Source: Gordius sp. MW1 (lineage: Eukaryota; Nematomorpha; Gordioida; Gordea; Gordiidae). From it: a stretch of DNA of 64,000 bases. The DNA lies in NCBI GenBank assembly GCA_964036665.1, contig OZ038532.1:18751037-18815036 (forward strand), given 5' to 3'. The translations under genes and the position numbers were made by a program. The notes under the pieces were generated by a model. It saw only the letters and a list, made by a program, of their open reading frames with translations. It was not told the DNA's origin and ran no database searches. This document shows, piece by piece, positions 33,078 to 46,260 of the stretch. Within the stretch, counting starts at the first letter, position 1. The number at the start of each line of letters is the position of its first letter.

Positions 33078-35773
33078 TCAAGGATTTCGATGAGCTATTA
33101 AAAAGGCCATTCCATGTAGGCGACCATGCCTCTTCAATTCCTCTTCAGTCGAAAAAATAGAAGCGCAAACTTGACAGCGTATAGAAAACGCTTGATCGTT
33201 GACACTCTGAGATTCGGTGTTGCTTTTAATGTGGTGAAACGAATTTGTGTTTGCCGATAATATATCGCCCGATATAACATTGGCTTTAAGACAGACGTGC
33301 CTATTCAAAGTGATTTTTGAAGCAAAAAAGGATCCACAAATCTTGCAAGCCCACCGATGTGGCATATTTTCCTTTGAGCTAAGATTATCAGATGGTTGTT
33401 TTAAAGGCGACGTAATGAAATTCGAATATTTATGGGCGTGAACGAGCCTCATATCGAGTTGAGATCGTGGTAATTTATGGATGACGTGCAGGTGATGGAG
33501 TAAAGAGCTGATCTTACTGAAACAGCGTTCGTAGCAGACCCAGCATCTGTAGCACACCCAACGGGCTTTTTTATGGTACATTTCGATGTGGCGTTTCAAA
33601 ATGCGAGCATGGTTGAAGGCTTGCCCGCAATGGCTACAAATTTCTTTTTGCCGTTCTAAAAGTTCTTTTAAATGCAAAACGTAGTCGCTCAACGTCTCAA
33701 AACAAAGGGCACAATGCTCACACCTAAATGAAGGGTGTAAGAAGCAAAATTATAAATGGATTGACCTAAACTTTGTGTAAATATTAAAAAAAGAAAAAAA
33801 CATTACACTATTTTATTATCGTGCTCTCTTGTAAGGTGAGATTGAAACTTTTCCTCGTCATCAAACGGTAAATTGTTGCAGGTCAAACAACAAGCAGCGT
33901 ATGTTCTATTGGCATCTAATAAATGTTGGGCTCCGTGAAGTACCAACGATAACCGTTTGGGTAAAAAGACATTACAAATTTCGCATTTATGATATTGACG
34001 GGCGCGGTATTCAACATTTACAGTATCCTTCTTTTTCTGTGTTGTGAGAGTCAACGGAGGGGCGCTTGATAGCTGTTTATTTTTTACCCTTACTGCGTTT
34101 TTGACAGAAGCTAAAAGGTGAAGTTTTCGAGCATCACGTTTTTTAGAAACGTTAGTGAGTTTCTCCTTGGACCGAACCTGTAAGCCCAAAACATCGTCGT
34201 ATGATATAGTTTTAGGTGAAATATCTTTATTTAAACTTTTGCTGGGGGATAATGCGATTGGTTGTGGGATTTGATTTAAAAGTTCATTTGAATGACAATA
34301 CGTAAGGTGGTGGTTCAGAAAGTTAATGTTGCTAAAACGGAGAAGACAGAAATGGCAAGAATGATGCTGAGACTTTAAAGGGCTTTGCCTTAGAGAATGC
34401 ATGGTACGAACGTGATTTGTAAGCGGAGCTTTGTTAATGTGTTCAAATTTGCACAAGCTGCATTGATACCAGGATAACTTGAAGGGCATGGATCTGGGAC
34501 AAGAAAATGAGCATACTAAGTGAGCGACATACGCGTTACCACTGTCAAAAGTGTCAGAAGGGCCTGGAGGAGGTCCGGGTCCGAAACGGCAAAAACAGCA
34601 GACAATCTTACGCAAGTTCATTATTTTTGTAGAGTGGTCATTTAGGAATAATATGTTGGGATGCTCACCTATCATGTGATAATGAAATTCATCCATCGTA
34701 AGGTAACCATTTTTATTTGATGCGTTTATCGGATCATACCTTCTCGTTAAATCAGGACAAACTGGACATTTAAACAATAATCTAAAACTGCCATGCTGAC
34801 AGGGGCCATGGTACACGTGGTTCTCAAAATTTTGTCCATTCAGAGGAAATTGTAATCCACATTCTGGACAAACGAAGGGTGGTGTAGCAGTGTGCAATCT
34901 CGAATGAGCTTTTAAAGCACATGCAGAAGCGAGAGGTAATCCGCATATTAGGCATGGATATTTGAGATTCAAACAATCAGACTTTTCGCTTGCTATATGC
35001 AAACCTACACCATTATAAATTTCTTCCTCGCATTCGGGGCATGTGTATTTGGCCCTCTTTTTTCTCAAAAGCTCGCGTACATCGCTTTGATCGGGGAGGA
35101 CTTTGATCAAATTTTCGACGGCACGCAAAGGTAGCGGCATTAACCCAACGTCGTTGAATTCATTATCCAAACGACAATCCAAAAATTCCGCAATATCTTG
35201 AAAAAGAGATGGTTCACTTGGCTCCATACTTTGAGCTAATTGTACGTCCTGCCTCTTTAAGATATAAACACGTTTCACGTTTCCATATAAGTCGTTGAAA
35301 GTCGATGTAATTTGATGACTTAACAAGTGAAGGATAAGGGCGCAATGATTAGGAAACTTAAGGTGTTTACTGCTATTTAAGTTGTTGCAATTAGCATGTG
35401 CACATTCCAGAGCAACAACATTAAATGAATGAGTTAAATGAAATTTTAGGCAGGATTTTAGCTTGAATTTTAAGTTGCAAGCCAAACAGCGGTACTTCCC
35501 AAAGAAAGCTTGATTGGCTTGAGTTATACAATAAAATCGTTTAACAAATTGACGATAACTTTGGCCATCATCAAATGTACAAAGCTTAAAATCCAAGTTG
35601 TTTTTATTTAATTGTGATTTGTTGGTACCAACAAAGCTATTTCCCTCTTTGAATTGTGAGAAGAAATCATAATTCTTGTTTAGCAGGGAAACCATTCTTC
35701 TACAAGGCATCACTTTCATAACAATGACGTCGTCATGGGTGGTTTGAGAATCATTTGGTTCTTTAGTATGCAT
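33078..35773 (-). CDS. C2H2 zinc-finger protein, two exons, about 870 aa
   Basis: Exon 1 is 35773-33807 and exon 2 is 33723-33078, joined by an 83-base intron (AGT|GTAATG to TTTAG|GTGTGAG). The phase rebuilds a valine codon and continues straight into the finger CEHCALCF. The start ATG at 35773 has an in-frame stop nine bases upstream. About 14 finger-like units are visible, with starts near residues 94, 243, 272, 301, 334, 391, 436, 472, 595, 628, 657 and three to four more in exon 2. They are spread out with irregular spacing and lack TGEKP linkers, unlike KRAB-type arrays. Residues 505-590 are a basic, finger-free linker. A nuclear DNA- or chromatin-binding role is inferred. The scattered layout recalls ZNF532/592/687-type proteins, but that is only a guess. 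Confidence 0.88.
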
Positions 35774-37691
35774 GTTTGATTAGTAAAATGTTGGAATCCA
35801 AGTTGCTGAGAATCTTCTGACTAATCTTTAAATATGGGTATATTTTAAATGTATATATCATTTATTAGTCATAAAGCCCTTTAGCATTAACTGAGAAACT
35901 ATTAATTGTTAATATTATATTATAGTCAGTATATTGCTTAGAAATAAAAGTTTTATTATATATTTTTATTTGCTCAATTTACTAAATAACAGTTTTATAA
36001 ATTGTTATAATCCAATATGGCAATAAAAGTTTTTTCATAAATTATACAAATCAAAATAAAATTGATATCATGGTAAATCTAAAGTTGAACTATTCAAATT
36101 TGCTAATTTTTATCTACAAAAACAAGCAACAAATAAGATTAATACAAATTATAATTCATCTTTTTTCATATTGATTAGACAAATAACATTACTAATAAAT
36201 TATACAAACTGCACAAAAGTATGTAAACATAAGTTGACTTTGCAATTATTTTTAATTTTAAAATATAAGAAAAAAGGCTAAATACTATATATCAAATATT
36301 CATATCTACATTCTATATAAAGCTTAATTTAATTATTAAACATATCATCAATGTTAACAAATGTAATTACTAGTAGATGTACCTTTGATCAGTCTGTAAA
36401 CATAACACAAAATTCCTTATTAGGCATTACCGGATGTTTGTATAAATAATGAACGGTAGAAGGAAAGAATTATTCATGTGAGAGTGAGAGCGTAAGCAAC
36501 ATGTTTATCATGATAAAAACCGCGTGAGTAAACAATGCAACTGTAAACAAATGGGAAATATTGATTTTTGAAAATTTTTAAGTAGATTTACATGATGAAT
36601 CCTAACCTAATAACCTCTTTAAATACAAAGTTTCAAAATTAAAAATACGGAAATTTATAATAAATAAGATTCTTAGTACTCTACTTCTTATAGACAGACA
36701 CCTTAACATTTATAGTCGTCTGCTGTAGATTAAATTAATACGTGGAGCTTTTTTGCCTCCTCAAGTTGCTACCAGCTCACTAGTTTTATTTGATTGAGAT
36801 TTTGATTCGGGTGCAGATTAATTTAAAAAATACAAATACTTCTTCAAAAGTAGTCTTGGCCTCAGGACAATTTGCTGACCAAAGATGGAGAAGTTGAAAT
36901 GATTCCGCTTATCTATAGCTCTTTGGCTTTTTCAACCTCTTATTAAAAAATCTTATTTTAACAGCATTATTTAATATAGGCCGAAAAAATCATCGCAAGA
37001 TCGCTATCCCACAAACTTCACATCTAAAGGATTGGAATGCTGCTTATTGTCACGCTTTGTCCCTTACTTATTTTCATTTCAATCTTGGGTCATTGTCAAA
37101 TAATTACGAATAGCTTACACAAAGGATTGTGGCTCTCCTACTCCTAGCTAGCTTGCGCCTTTGCCATTTGATCAAGCACGAAGATCTGCAATTAAATCGT
37201 ATAACGGTATATATAAGTGGGCTAAATCTCTTTTTTGCGAATGAAATATTTTCGGACATGGCACCTGAACATCAACAGTCGGAAACATAATCCAAAAAGA
37301 CCAAAATTTCATCCAAACTCGAGTTGGTCTTTCTTTGAAAGAAAGAATGCGCTCCGATGGCGCAACAAATAGAATAACGGCATGTTTAAGATACGGAATA
37401 CCTGTATAACTATTTTGGCCTCCGGCCGAAGCTGAGATAAAAATAAATATCGGAGTATTTTGATCAAGTCTTCCTGTTCCAATAGTGACATCCTCCGCCA
37501 CTTATTTGCAAACGATTTCTTACCTTTTGAACAGATTGTCAAAAAATTTCTTATGAAATTTCCCTAGTCTTACTTTAAGGCAAAAGATTAAAGTAGTCAT
37601 TCTTTGCCATCCTGACCAGCATCGCAGGAAAAATGCGAGGAGCAAATCATATTTTTTTATTGCCTTTTGCCCTCACCATACTATATGTATG
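35774..37691. other. AT-rich spacer with one unresolved open frame
   Basis: Upstream flank of the zinc-finger gene. 36850-37660 is less AT-rich and has overlapping minus-strand open frames (37172-37542, up to 109 codons) without a recognised domain. It may be a decayed transposon gene. No promoter element could be assigned with confidence. Confidence 0.45.
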
Positions 37692-38918
37692 TGTAGAGGT
37701 TTAAGTCTACTTTATTACTAAATATGTAGTAAGTTTATTATAACCAAAAGGTAGAAGTGGTTTTATTATCGTTTAGTTTATGTATAATTGTATAGAGGTT
37801 AATATGAATAACATTGTTAAATCGTAAGGTATTCAAATATCAACTTCAATGTCTGTTGTGTATTCAAATTATAATGAGTGTGAATAGAGTAAGGAGGAGT
37901 GTGAATAGAGTGATGTCTACCACATAAAGGTACCAATATTAATTAGGTAATACTATATTACCCCCCTCCTATTTGCATGGAGTGCAAAAAATAAAAGTAT
38001 AAGGTAAATGGAGTTAGTGTTTGCGTGTGGTGGTTGAGGCGTGAATGCTGGTTGGTAGTTGTTTAGCTATCCAATATATTAGCATGTCACGAGCAGACTT
38101 ATCTATATTAGAATCGCAGTATTCCATCAGTTAAATAGGTCAGTGGTGAGGAAAATGCTAATAATAGCAGATATTTGCATTGTATCGCCGAAATTGTTTG
38201 TCCTTGCTCATTAAAAAAAAGGCCGTGTAGGTGTGTTGATGTTGAATATGGCCCTGAGGAAGTGGACAATTTTAGTCGCCGGCACACGTTGCAGCGTTTG
38301 ATAGTGTAGTAAGGTGTGTCATCGTATTAGGAACCAGATATGTAGGTTGATTCCACAGTCTTGGGACACGTTTAGATCGAGATATATTTGAGAGTTGAAG
38401 GATTGATTGTTTTGTATCTCGATCTCTTTGCCAGTGTCTTATATGATGATGGTTTGAAATTAGTACCCAAAAACCCTCTGAATTGCATTATTTTTAACGA
38501 TGATAACCATGGCGCCGGTATTAGAGAGAATGTTTAGGGGGAGGAAAAAAATCGGCTCCCCTCCATTACGAGATCAGCCATGTAGACCTAAGGTTATAAG
38601 TGTATAGGGGAGAGGAATAAAAAAGAATTCGGCTCCCCCGAAAACAATGTAGAGGTTCAAGTCTACTTTATTACTAAATATGGAGTAAGTTGATTATAAC
38701 CAAAAGGTAGAAGTGGTTTTATTACCGTTTAGCATTAGTTTATATATAATTGTATAGAGGTTAATATAAATAACATTGTTAAATCGTAAGGTATTCAAAT
38801 ATCAACTTCAATGTCTGTGTGTATTCAAATTATAATGAGTGTGAATAGAGTGAGGAGGAGTGTGAATAGAGTGATGTCCAGATTATAAAGGTACCAATAT
38901 TCTAATTAGGTAATACTA
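37692..38918 (+). mobile_element. TRIM-like element with terminal direct repeats
   Basis: Direct repeats of about 265-271 bp at 37692-37955 and 38648-38918, both beginning TGTAGAGGTT and ending GGTAATACTA, roughly 93-95% similar by eye. The 690-bp interior has no coding frame. It ends with polypurine-like runs (AGGGGGAGGAAAAAAA, GGGGAGAGGAATAAAAAAG) just before the right repeat, where an LTR element would have its polypurine tract. Length and lack of genes fit a terminal-repeat retrotransposon in miniature. No target duplication or primer site was identified. Confidence 0.6.
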
Positions 38919-38920
38919 GG

Positions 38921-39686
38921 AATAAATCATTAGTCGACCTAATTTGGAGACAATTGTCATAATTGTCGCTTATGAAGTAAAATAAATTGTTTTAACGGAA
39001 ACTGGTGGGTTAGGGTGTCATAAAACTGTTGCAAACTTAAATTCAAACTTGTCACCCTATCTTGGTGACAATTGTCATAAATGTCATTTTCAGAGCTAGA
39101 TAAATTGTTTTAACGAAAATTGGTGGGTTAGGATGTCTTCAAATTGTTCCAACAAAGTATTTTTAGAAATTAAGTGTCAAATTATTTTGGTGACCTTGGC
39201 TAAATAGTATAATTGAACCAATGATTGTTTATTTTATTTCATATTTTTTATCTTTCATTATTTATACTAATAACTTATTTTAAATTATATTAAAACATTA
39301 ATATGGGTTTCCCACACCTAATAATTAATTGACATTTTATCCTTTTTTAGTTTAACTTTTCGTTTAAACCCTTTTAATTATCGTTAGAACCCCAACAATT
39401 ATTGTGATAGAGTTTTTTTGTAAAATATATTGATTGGAGTATACAGTTTTGTTAAAAATACAATCTTATGACGCTCTAACTCACCAATTTTTTTAAAATA
39501 ATTTATCTAGCTTCTTAAATGACAATTATGACAATTGTCACCAAGATAAGGTGACAAATTTAAATTTTAAGTTTGCAACAGTTTTATGACAAACTAACCG
39601 ACCAATTTTCGTTAAAACAGTTTATGTTGCTTCATAAACGACAATTATGACAATTGTCACCAAATTAGGTTGACCAATGATTAATT
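38921..39686. mobile_element. Fold-back MITE, about 240-bp inverted arms
   Basis: The left arm from AATAAATCATTAGTCG and the right arm ending at the complement of AATTAATCATTGGTCAACC match over about 240 bp. Each arm contains two blocks with GACAATTGTCATAATTGTC, itself palindromic, and AAATTGTTTTAACG. It directly abuts the right repeat of the TRIM-like element. No target duplication is certain. Confidence 0.75.
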
Positions 39687-39956
39687 CATAAAATTATATT
39701 TTACAGCAAGGTATCAATATTAAAAATCACCTCAAAGAAATCAGTACAACTAAAAAGCTACCGATAACTATATTGCTTTTAAAGTCACTCATTAAATTAT
39801 ATATTATTTTCCCCCACCCCAAAACACCTAAACCAAACCAAAGGTTGGCTAAACAAAATACACTAACAACCTTTTCGTCTGTTTTTTCATTATTGGCTTA
39901 ACCTAAAGGTCGACTAAAAAAACAGACCAAAAGACCTTAGGTCTTTTTGAAAAAAT

Positions 39957-40965
39957 TTAAGCTTGAAATGCTTCGCCAATTTCTTTAGTCGGCAGATGAA
40001 GTCCACAATACCGTGGATTAAGCAAATTTGCCGCCATATGAAAGTACTTACAGCAAAACGTCTTTCTTTTGCTAATGAATTTTTTATTTGAGGCTGTATC
40101 GGTTTGGCTAAATTCCTTGCTAGAGATTTCATTAAAATGGGTTTTTATGTTATAAAAAGCTTCGGGCACATCCGACAATCCACTGTCACTTTCTATAGAA
40201 GTTATTTTCGTCAAAATGACATCTAAAAATGGTCAATTTCTCGCAAAAGACTTCATTGTTAAGCAAGTTTACAACGTTTGCTGCCATCAACAAATGTATC
40301 CATAAGGGCTAATTCTTGAAGAATGTCTTTGTTTATCAAAAAACTATCGATCATTATCACATTACCTCCCCATCTTGTTGGACAGGGTTTAAAGGCTATT
40401 GTTCGTTTTTTGTTAGTCTGTTTTTCATTGAAGGTTGAAGACAAAATTGTATTAAATTTTATGTATTTAATAATTTGTTTAACTTTTGCTGTTATAGTTT
40501 GGATAGTGGTGACTTTATTGCAAATATCTTTAATTAATAGAATAAGTCCGTGTGACAGCCAAAGCACTCAATTATAAGAAGTTGAGATAACTATTTCCCA
40601 TGCCTTCTTCATATTTTTTTCATTGTCCGTTACAATTGCAATGAACTTTTGAGTACCAATTTTTTGCATCATCTTGAGAAATTCATTAGATATATACTCA
40701 CCAGTGTGGGCATTCGACCCTGTATCTATAGATTGTAGAAAAATGGGTTTTGGTGGCATTATAATAAAATTAATTATAGACTCTCCCCTAATATCCGTCC
40801 ATCCATCGCTGACCAATGTAAAATTAGAGCCTGATTTTAGTTTTTCATTTATAATTGGTTTAATCGTCAAATTTAACATTTAGCAAGGATCCTCCTATGG
40901 CATTGCTAGGTGGAATTTTGTAAGAAGGTTTTATAGATTTAAAAAAGTCCTTCCATAATTCTCAG
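39957..40965 (-). pseudogene. hAT transposase relic (DUF659-type)
   Basis: Minus-strand frames in order give FFKSIKPSYKIPP (40950-40900), LVSDGWTDIRGESIINF and FIAIVTDNEKNMKKAW (40879-40568, the DUF659 region), FKPCPTRWGG (about 40380), and MAANLLNPRYCGLHLP (about 40000). The order and motifs are those of hAT-family transposases. Several frameshifts separate the parts. N-terminal BED finger and C-terminal dimerisation parts were not found. The relic ends where the RTE element begins. Confidence 0.85.
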
Positions 40966-41015
40966 TTATATTAGACGCCTACGACGTCCCAAGTCCGTGT
41001 GCAAAAATTGGAGGG

Positions 41016-41911
41016 TTGGCGTCAGGTCGGAAACCGGCTATAAAAACCAACTCCAAAATAATGATAGTTTTAAACAAGATTATACAAGAAAAAACTAGGG
41101 CGTCCTCCACAAACGACGTGCACTGCATACCCCGCCCGTGCATAGTGAAAAATACACTAGGGTTACTGCCCAACTCACAACGAAGGCGGTTAAGGAAATT
41201 AGTTGTTGAAAGAATGCGAATAACGTGCTGGAATGTGGGAACGTTGACGGGGAAGAGCATCGAGGTCGCACAAATGCTAAAAAGAAGAAAGGTACACATC
41301 GCCTGCCTACAAGAGACGAGGTGGAACGGAACAAAAGCCCGGGAATTAGGAGAAGGATACCAGCTTTTCTACAGTGGGTCACCGAATCGTAGAAACGGGG
41401 TCGGTATTGGTCTCAGCGAATCGTTCAAGGACAAGGTGGTGGAAGCCAAGCGTTGTTCAGACAGGCTAATGTGGGTGAAGATTGCAGATCAAGGGGGCCT
41501 CCTAACCGTTATATGCGCGTATGCTCCCCAAATTGGGTGTACGGAATCAGAGAAAGACTTATTCTTCGATTCATTGGAAAAGGAAATACAAGGAATCCGA
41601 CAGGAAGAAAGGCTAATTATTGGGGCCGATTTCAACGCTCACGTGGGAAAGATCGCCTCGGGTATGAATGCAAACATGGAGGCTATGGGCATGGCCTGAA
41701 GAACAAAAAGGGGAAAAACTTCTTCAAGTATCCCATTCATATGACATGGCGATCGTTAACACCTATTTTCAAAAGCGCGAAAGTGGGAAGCATTTTAGTC
41801 ATATTGACTATTTGCTCATACGGCGAAAGAACTTATGGAGTATCAAGGATTGCAAAGTAATATCGGGAGAAGAAATCGCCAGGCAACATCGTCCCCTTGT
41901 TATGGAACTTC
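41016..41911 (+). pseudogene. RTE APE-type endonuclease domain
   Basis: Motifs in order: RITCWNVGTLTGKS (active-site Asn), CLQETRWNG (catalytic Glu), RRNGVGIGLS, VICAYAPQIG, and LIIGADFNAHVGK (Asp and Asn). After a frameshift near 41690 another frame gives SHIDYLLIRRKNLW, corresponding to the SDH region. The open frame runs 227 codons before the first break. Confidence 0.9.
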
Positions 41912-42148
41912 TTTTTTTTAACAAGTTAAAAAGATTATTTGTTAAAAATCCGTTGACAGTAATATAATATAAATACATGAAATATAAAAGACAAAATGCG
42001 TCAAACAAAATAATACAATATTCTGATATATCATCATCGAGGGGATCTTCCAAAATTGGCCAAGAATCGCGAACGATTTAAAATTGTACTTGGCTATAAG
42101 AATACCAAGGATACCGAATGTTTAGACTGGGGAGAACGTCTTCCTACC

Positions 42149-43827
42149 TAGTGTTTCGATCTCGTCTCGGTCTCGAAAACAAAATCTTGTCTCGTCTCGG
42201 GAGCGAATATGAAAATCTCGATCTCGTCTCGGTCTAGAAAAATCTCGATCTCGTCTCGTCTCGACGAGAATTCTCGTCTCGTCTCGACTTTTTAAAAAAA
42301 ATATAAACTGAATAAAATTTTTTCCTGTTTTATCAAAAATATTAAAAAAGTGTTAAAAAATCCAAATGGCAAATTTTTATATTTTTTAATAAACTTTAAT
42401 ACACAAACCTTTCAAAAATTTCGCGGGACACGACTTCTCATTGATAATATAAAGATATGAATTAATTCGTAAATATAACATTTTCTATGGAAAGTGCAGA
42501 CTAAATGACTGTAAATAAATTTGAAGTATAGAAAATTAAATGTGATTGTTCTAGCAAATTATAACATTTGTATCAAATTCATTTTTTTGTCAACTATAAA
42601 TAGACTTAATAATACGTTCGCTTATAGTTGACTTAGTTGCATAATTGAACAAATTGAGACCCTTTATTAACCCTGGCTAAAGCTTCTTAATTGACTAAGT
42701 CTATTGTTACCATCATCAATTATATGCCATAGTGTTTATTGTATGTTTACTATAGCGTTACAAACCATAAAGTGCGAGTGACTTTTAATGATAATATTAT
42801 TATTTACAGAATTGATAACTAGATGCGCATATCAAAACGTTGTAAAAACAACAATAAAAGCAGCATTATTATAGGATTAAGAAGATAAGGTTTTAAACTT
42901 TAAATTGCACGGATTTAAATTTATGACAGAAATCAATATAATCAAATTTATATTCCAAATATACCTTCCAATTCCAACTAACTTTGCCATAAATAGTTAT
43001 TTATCGAATACAGTATAGGTTCGTGTATTTATTTTATATTGCACAATTATGGAAATATAATAAATTTAAATGCACCTGCTCCGCGTATAATGTAAAAGTA
43101 ATGCATATGACAAAACTATGTATTCACAAATGTCTTATTAAAATTCAAAAATTTGGTAGGTATACTATTAGTTAAAGCACAAAAACTTTAAGAAAATTCA
43201 GATTTAGATTTAATCTAATACGGTGTCATTAAATACTCATTGTACTTTTGGAATCGTTAGGCGGGTGCTCAAAAATCTAGAGCCACTTATTCAAACTAAT
43301 TGACTACCAATTTATAATTACCGCATTATGCAGGATGAGTAACTGAAAAATATAAATATGCTTTAGTAATATTTACTATTCCATCAAAACTCATTCTAAG
43401 CCTAAATTTTTAATATTTAATAATGCTATGGATATAAATATGTGATATTGGTATTATAAAATTATTAACATACCTTATGGGTCAACCTTACTTAGGTAAA
43501 TGATTGCCAGATTTTAATTTTTTTGCAAAAATATATAATATTTACTACACTTAGGAATTTTTTTAATATCAAATATATTCCATACATATTAATTTACACT
43601 TAATACCTTAAATATAAATCATGCAAATTAAAATAACAAAACATTTACTAAAATCTAACGATCAATAAAAAGTCGAGATCTCGCCGAAAAAATCTCGTCC
43701 CGTCTCGACATTAAAATTATCGTCTCGATCTCGACTCCATTTTTCAAATTCTCGTCTCGTCTCGTCTCGGTTTTTCGAGACGAGACGAGACGAGACCGAG
43801 ATTTTTCTCGGTTTTTCCGCATCACTA
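42149..43827 (+). mobile_element. CTCG-hAT element, 1.68 kb, inserted in the REL element
   Basis: Ends TAGTGTTTCG and CGCATCACTA with the perfect 8-bp duplication TTCCTACC at 42141-42148 and 43828-43835. TCTCGTCTCG arrays are inside both ends. It is the longest intact copy of this family in the window. No transposase was found. The minus frame at 43655-43891 is part repeat and part the neighbouring REL coding region. Confidence 0.95.
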
Positions 43828-43835
43828 TTCCTACC

Positions 43836-44317
43836 TCTTTAAAAAAAGCTAAGGCCTGTTTGCCAAAGGTGCCTGAACACGAAGCAACCAATGGTATAAA
43901 AATGTTTGAGGATAATAAGGCTTTGTATTTATTTGTTTTCCGCCCTTCTGCGACAGCTAAAGAATTATTATTGTAGTTAGAGGGGGCAAATAGGTCTATA
44001 CATGTGAAGTCCTATTTAAGGTGAAGACCATTGCTCCATGGGACTAAAGAAGATCCATCAGGACGCATACGTCCCTCCAAGGAGGGGTCCCATGGCTCCA
44101 AGATGGATGGGATCTTTGCTCTCTTCAGAGCACTTTGAATTAAGGCATTGGCCTTATTGTGTCTAACATATTTGAATTTGTTTGCCAGGCAGTGTAAGGG
44201 ATGCCTGGCTTGTTCGTCTACGAGTATGCTGCAATTTCGGCAATTAAATGGCTTCGAAAATCTAACCCCTAGCCTGAGAGCTATAGAGAACGAAAGTTCC
44301 GAGTCCTCCAGCATCAT
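43836..44317 (-). pseudogene. REL-type endonuclease C-terminal region (copy 1)
   Basis: Similar to the frame at 47165-47800 through LRLGxxxSxPFNCxxC, HPLHC, MRPDG with the downstream VPW, and the DFTxxD block. Compared with copy 2 the first histidine of the CCHC-like motif is arginine. Stops occur around 43995. The sequence runs on to ALAFFKEVG, where the hAT insertion begins. Confidence 0.7.
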
Positions 44318-46260
44318 CGAGTATTTCCCGAAAGAAGAAAGGTATATGAGCCTCGAATTCGATACGAAAGGCTAAAGGATACGTCGACGAACGAAGAATA
44401 CCATCAAAAAGCCTCCTCACTCTTGAGTGCGAGGAAGTTGCAAAGGACGTAGACAACGATTGGGAGACGCTATCTAAGGACATTAAGGAAACAGCGATTC
44501 ATGTTCTAGGACAGACCGAAAGAAGCTATGAATAGGGAACTATGGTGGTAGGATCAATCGGTTAAAGATTTCATCGAAAGAAAGAAAAATCTATATAGAC
44601 GGTGGCATAAATCAAAAAAGTCGGAGGATTATCAAGAATATAGGGACGCAAAGAGGGCCGCAAAAAAGGCCGTTGCTAAAGCGAAGAATGCCGCGTACAC
44701 CGAAGAGGGCGATAGGCCTATGTAGGAGAAGAAAAGTCGCGATGTCGGAGTTCTTAAAATAGTCAAAAACGAGAATGGTCAAACCTTATTCAAGCCGAAA
44801 GAAGTGATGGAAAGTTGGAAAGGATATTTTAAGAACCTTATGAATATTGCAATTGACAAGGATTCCCTTCCCGAAATTGAGCCAAATATAAGTATGGTCG
44901 AACTCTTTCAGGAGAATGAAGTTAGGACACAAATGAACAAGATGCAAAAGGGAAAAGCAAATGGCCCAGATGGAATACCTATGGAAGCATTGTCGGATGG
45001 CGTGAAGTAGGAGTCACCACCATGACGAACCTCTTTAACAAGATATTGGTAGAAGAGCGAATTCCTAATCAATGGAGAGCAAGCACGATTATACCCTTAT
45101 TTAAAAGCAAAGGAGACCCTCAGGACTGTGGCAATTACAGAGGTATCAAGCTAACTTGTCACTCCTAGAAGCTTATGGAAAGGATCTTAGTAACGCCTGA
45201 AAAACGAGGTGGAAATATCGGCTATCGGATTTGTGGCCGGCAAATCCACAATCGACCCATTCTTCGCACTAAGACAAATGATGGATAAGTATGGTGAAAA
45301 GAAGAAAGAGCTACATATGGTTTTCATCGACTTGGAGAAAGCTTATGACACGGTACCCCGCGATTTAATAGGGTGGTGCCTGAGGAAACAAAATATCCCT
45401 GACGCATATATACGGCTTATGAAAAATATTTATGAAGCCTCAAACTCATGCGTTAGGACGACAGTTGGAGACTCTAAACCTTTTCGGGTTAAAATTGGAT
45501 TACATCAAGGATCTGCTTTAAGTCCCTTTTTATTTAATATAATTATAGACACGTAACGAGGGACATTCAAAAGTCATCGCCATGGTGTATGCTATATGCC
45601 GATGATATAGTACTATGCGAGGAAACAAGGGAGAAAGTATTGGAAGAAGCCGAAAAGTGGTCAAAGCGCTTAGCTGGATATGGTTTAAAGGTCAACGATT
45701 GAAAAACGGTATACATGGAAATGAACGGTACAAGCACCCCATCGCTGGATGACCATCTAAAGTACCCAAAAGTAGACAGGTTTACATACCTCGGCTCGAT
45801 GCTACATCAAGAGGGAGGTTGCGCAACGGAAGTCAATGCCCGCATCCAAAAAGGATGGTTAAAATGGCGAAGTATATCCGGTGTAATGTGCGACAAGACA
45901 ATGCCAATATGGTTGAAGAGCAAAGCTTACAAATCCATCGTAAGACCGGTGTTACTCTAGGGAAGTGAAACATGGGCATTAAACACCACTGAAGGAAAGC
46001 TATTACAAGCCACAGAGATGAGAATGATACGGTGGAGCTTGGGGTATACTAAGCTTGATCATATGACGAATGACTTTCTCGTGACAAAAATGGGTATTCA
46101 ACCTGTGGCGGACATGATTAACGAAAATCGGCTAAGGTGGTATGGGCATATACTAAGAAGGGACATGGATGACGTGAATCGAAAGGTACTGGACATGGAG
46201 TACGGGGAAGAGAGGAAGAGGACGACCCCGTGTCACGTGGAAAGGGCAAGTCGATAAAGT
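44318..46260 (+). pseudogene. RTE reverse transcriptase domain, broken
   Basis: Frames give EPRIRYERLKD (44345), KGKANGPDGIPMEAL (about 44960), VAGKSTIDPFFALRQMM and VFIDLEKAYDTVPRDLIGW (45230-45380), GLHQGSALSPFLFNI (about 45510), the catalytic YADDIVLCEE (about 45598), FTYLGSMLHQEGG (about 45785) and RLRWYGHILRRDMDD (about 46135). In-frame stops and shifts occur near 44540, 45010, 45170, 45556, 45700 and 45960. The catalytic aspartates survive, but the gene is dead. Confidence 0.9.

Larger units (their letters stand above)
41912..44317 (-). mobile_element. 5'-truncated non-LTR element with restriction-like endonuclease, antisense in the RTE
   Basis: Starts and stops abruptly inside the RTE. 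Minus-strand coding at 44317-43840 has the end of a CCHC-like region (CRNCSILVDEQARHPLHC), MRPDGSSLVPWSNG and DFTCIDLFAPS, then FIPLVASCSGTFGKQALAFF. An oligo-A stretch (GTTAAAAAAAAG, minus strand) at the 41912 side fits a 3' tail. It is split by a hAT at 42149-43827. No flanking duplication was identified. Confidence 0.7.
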
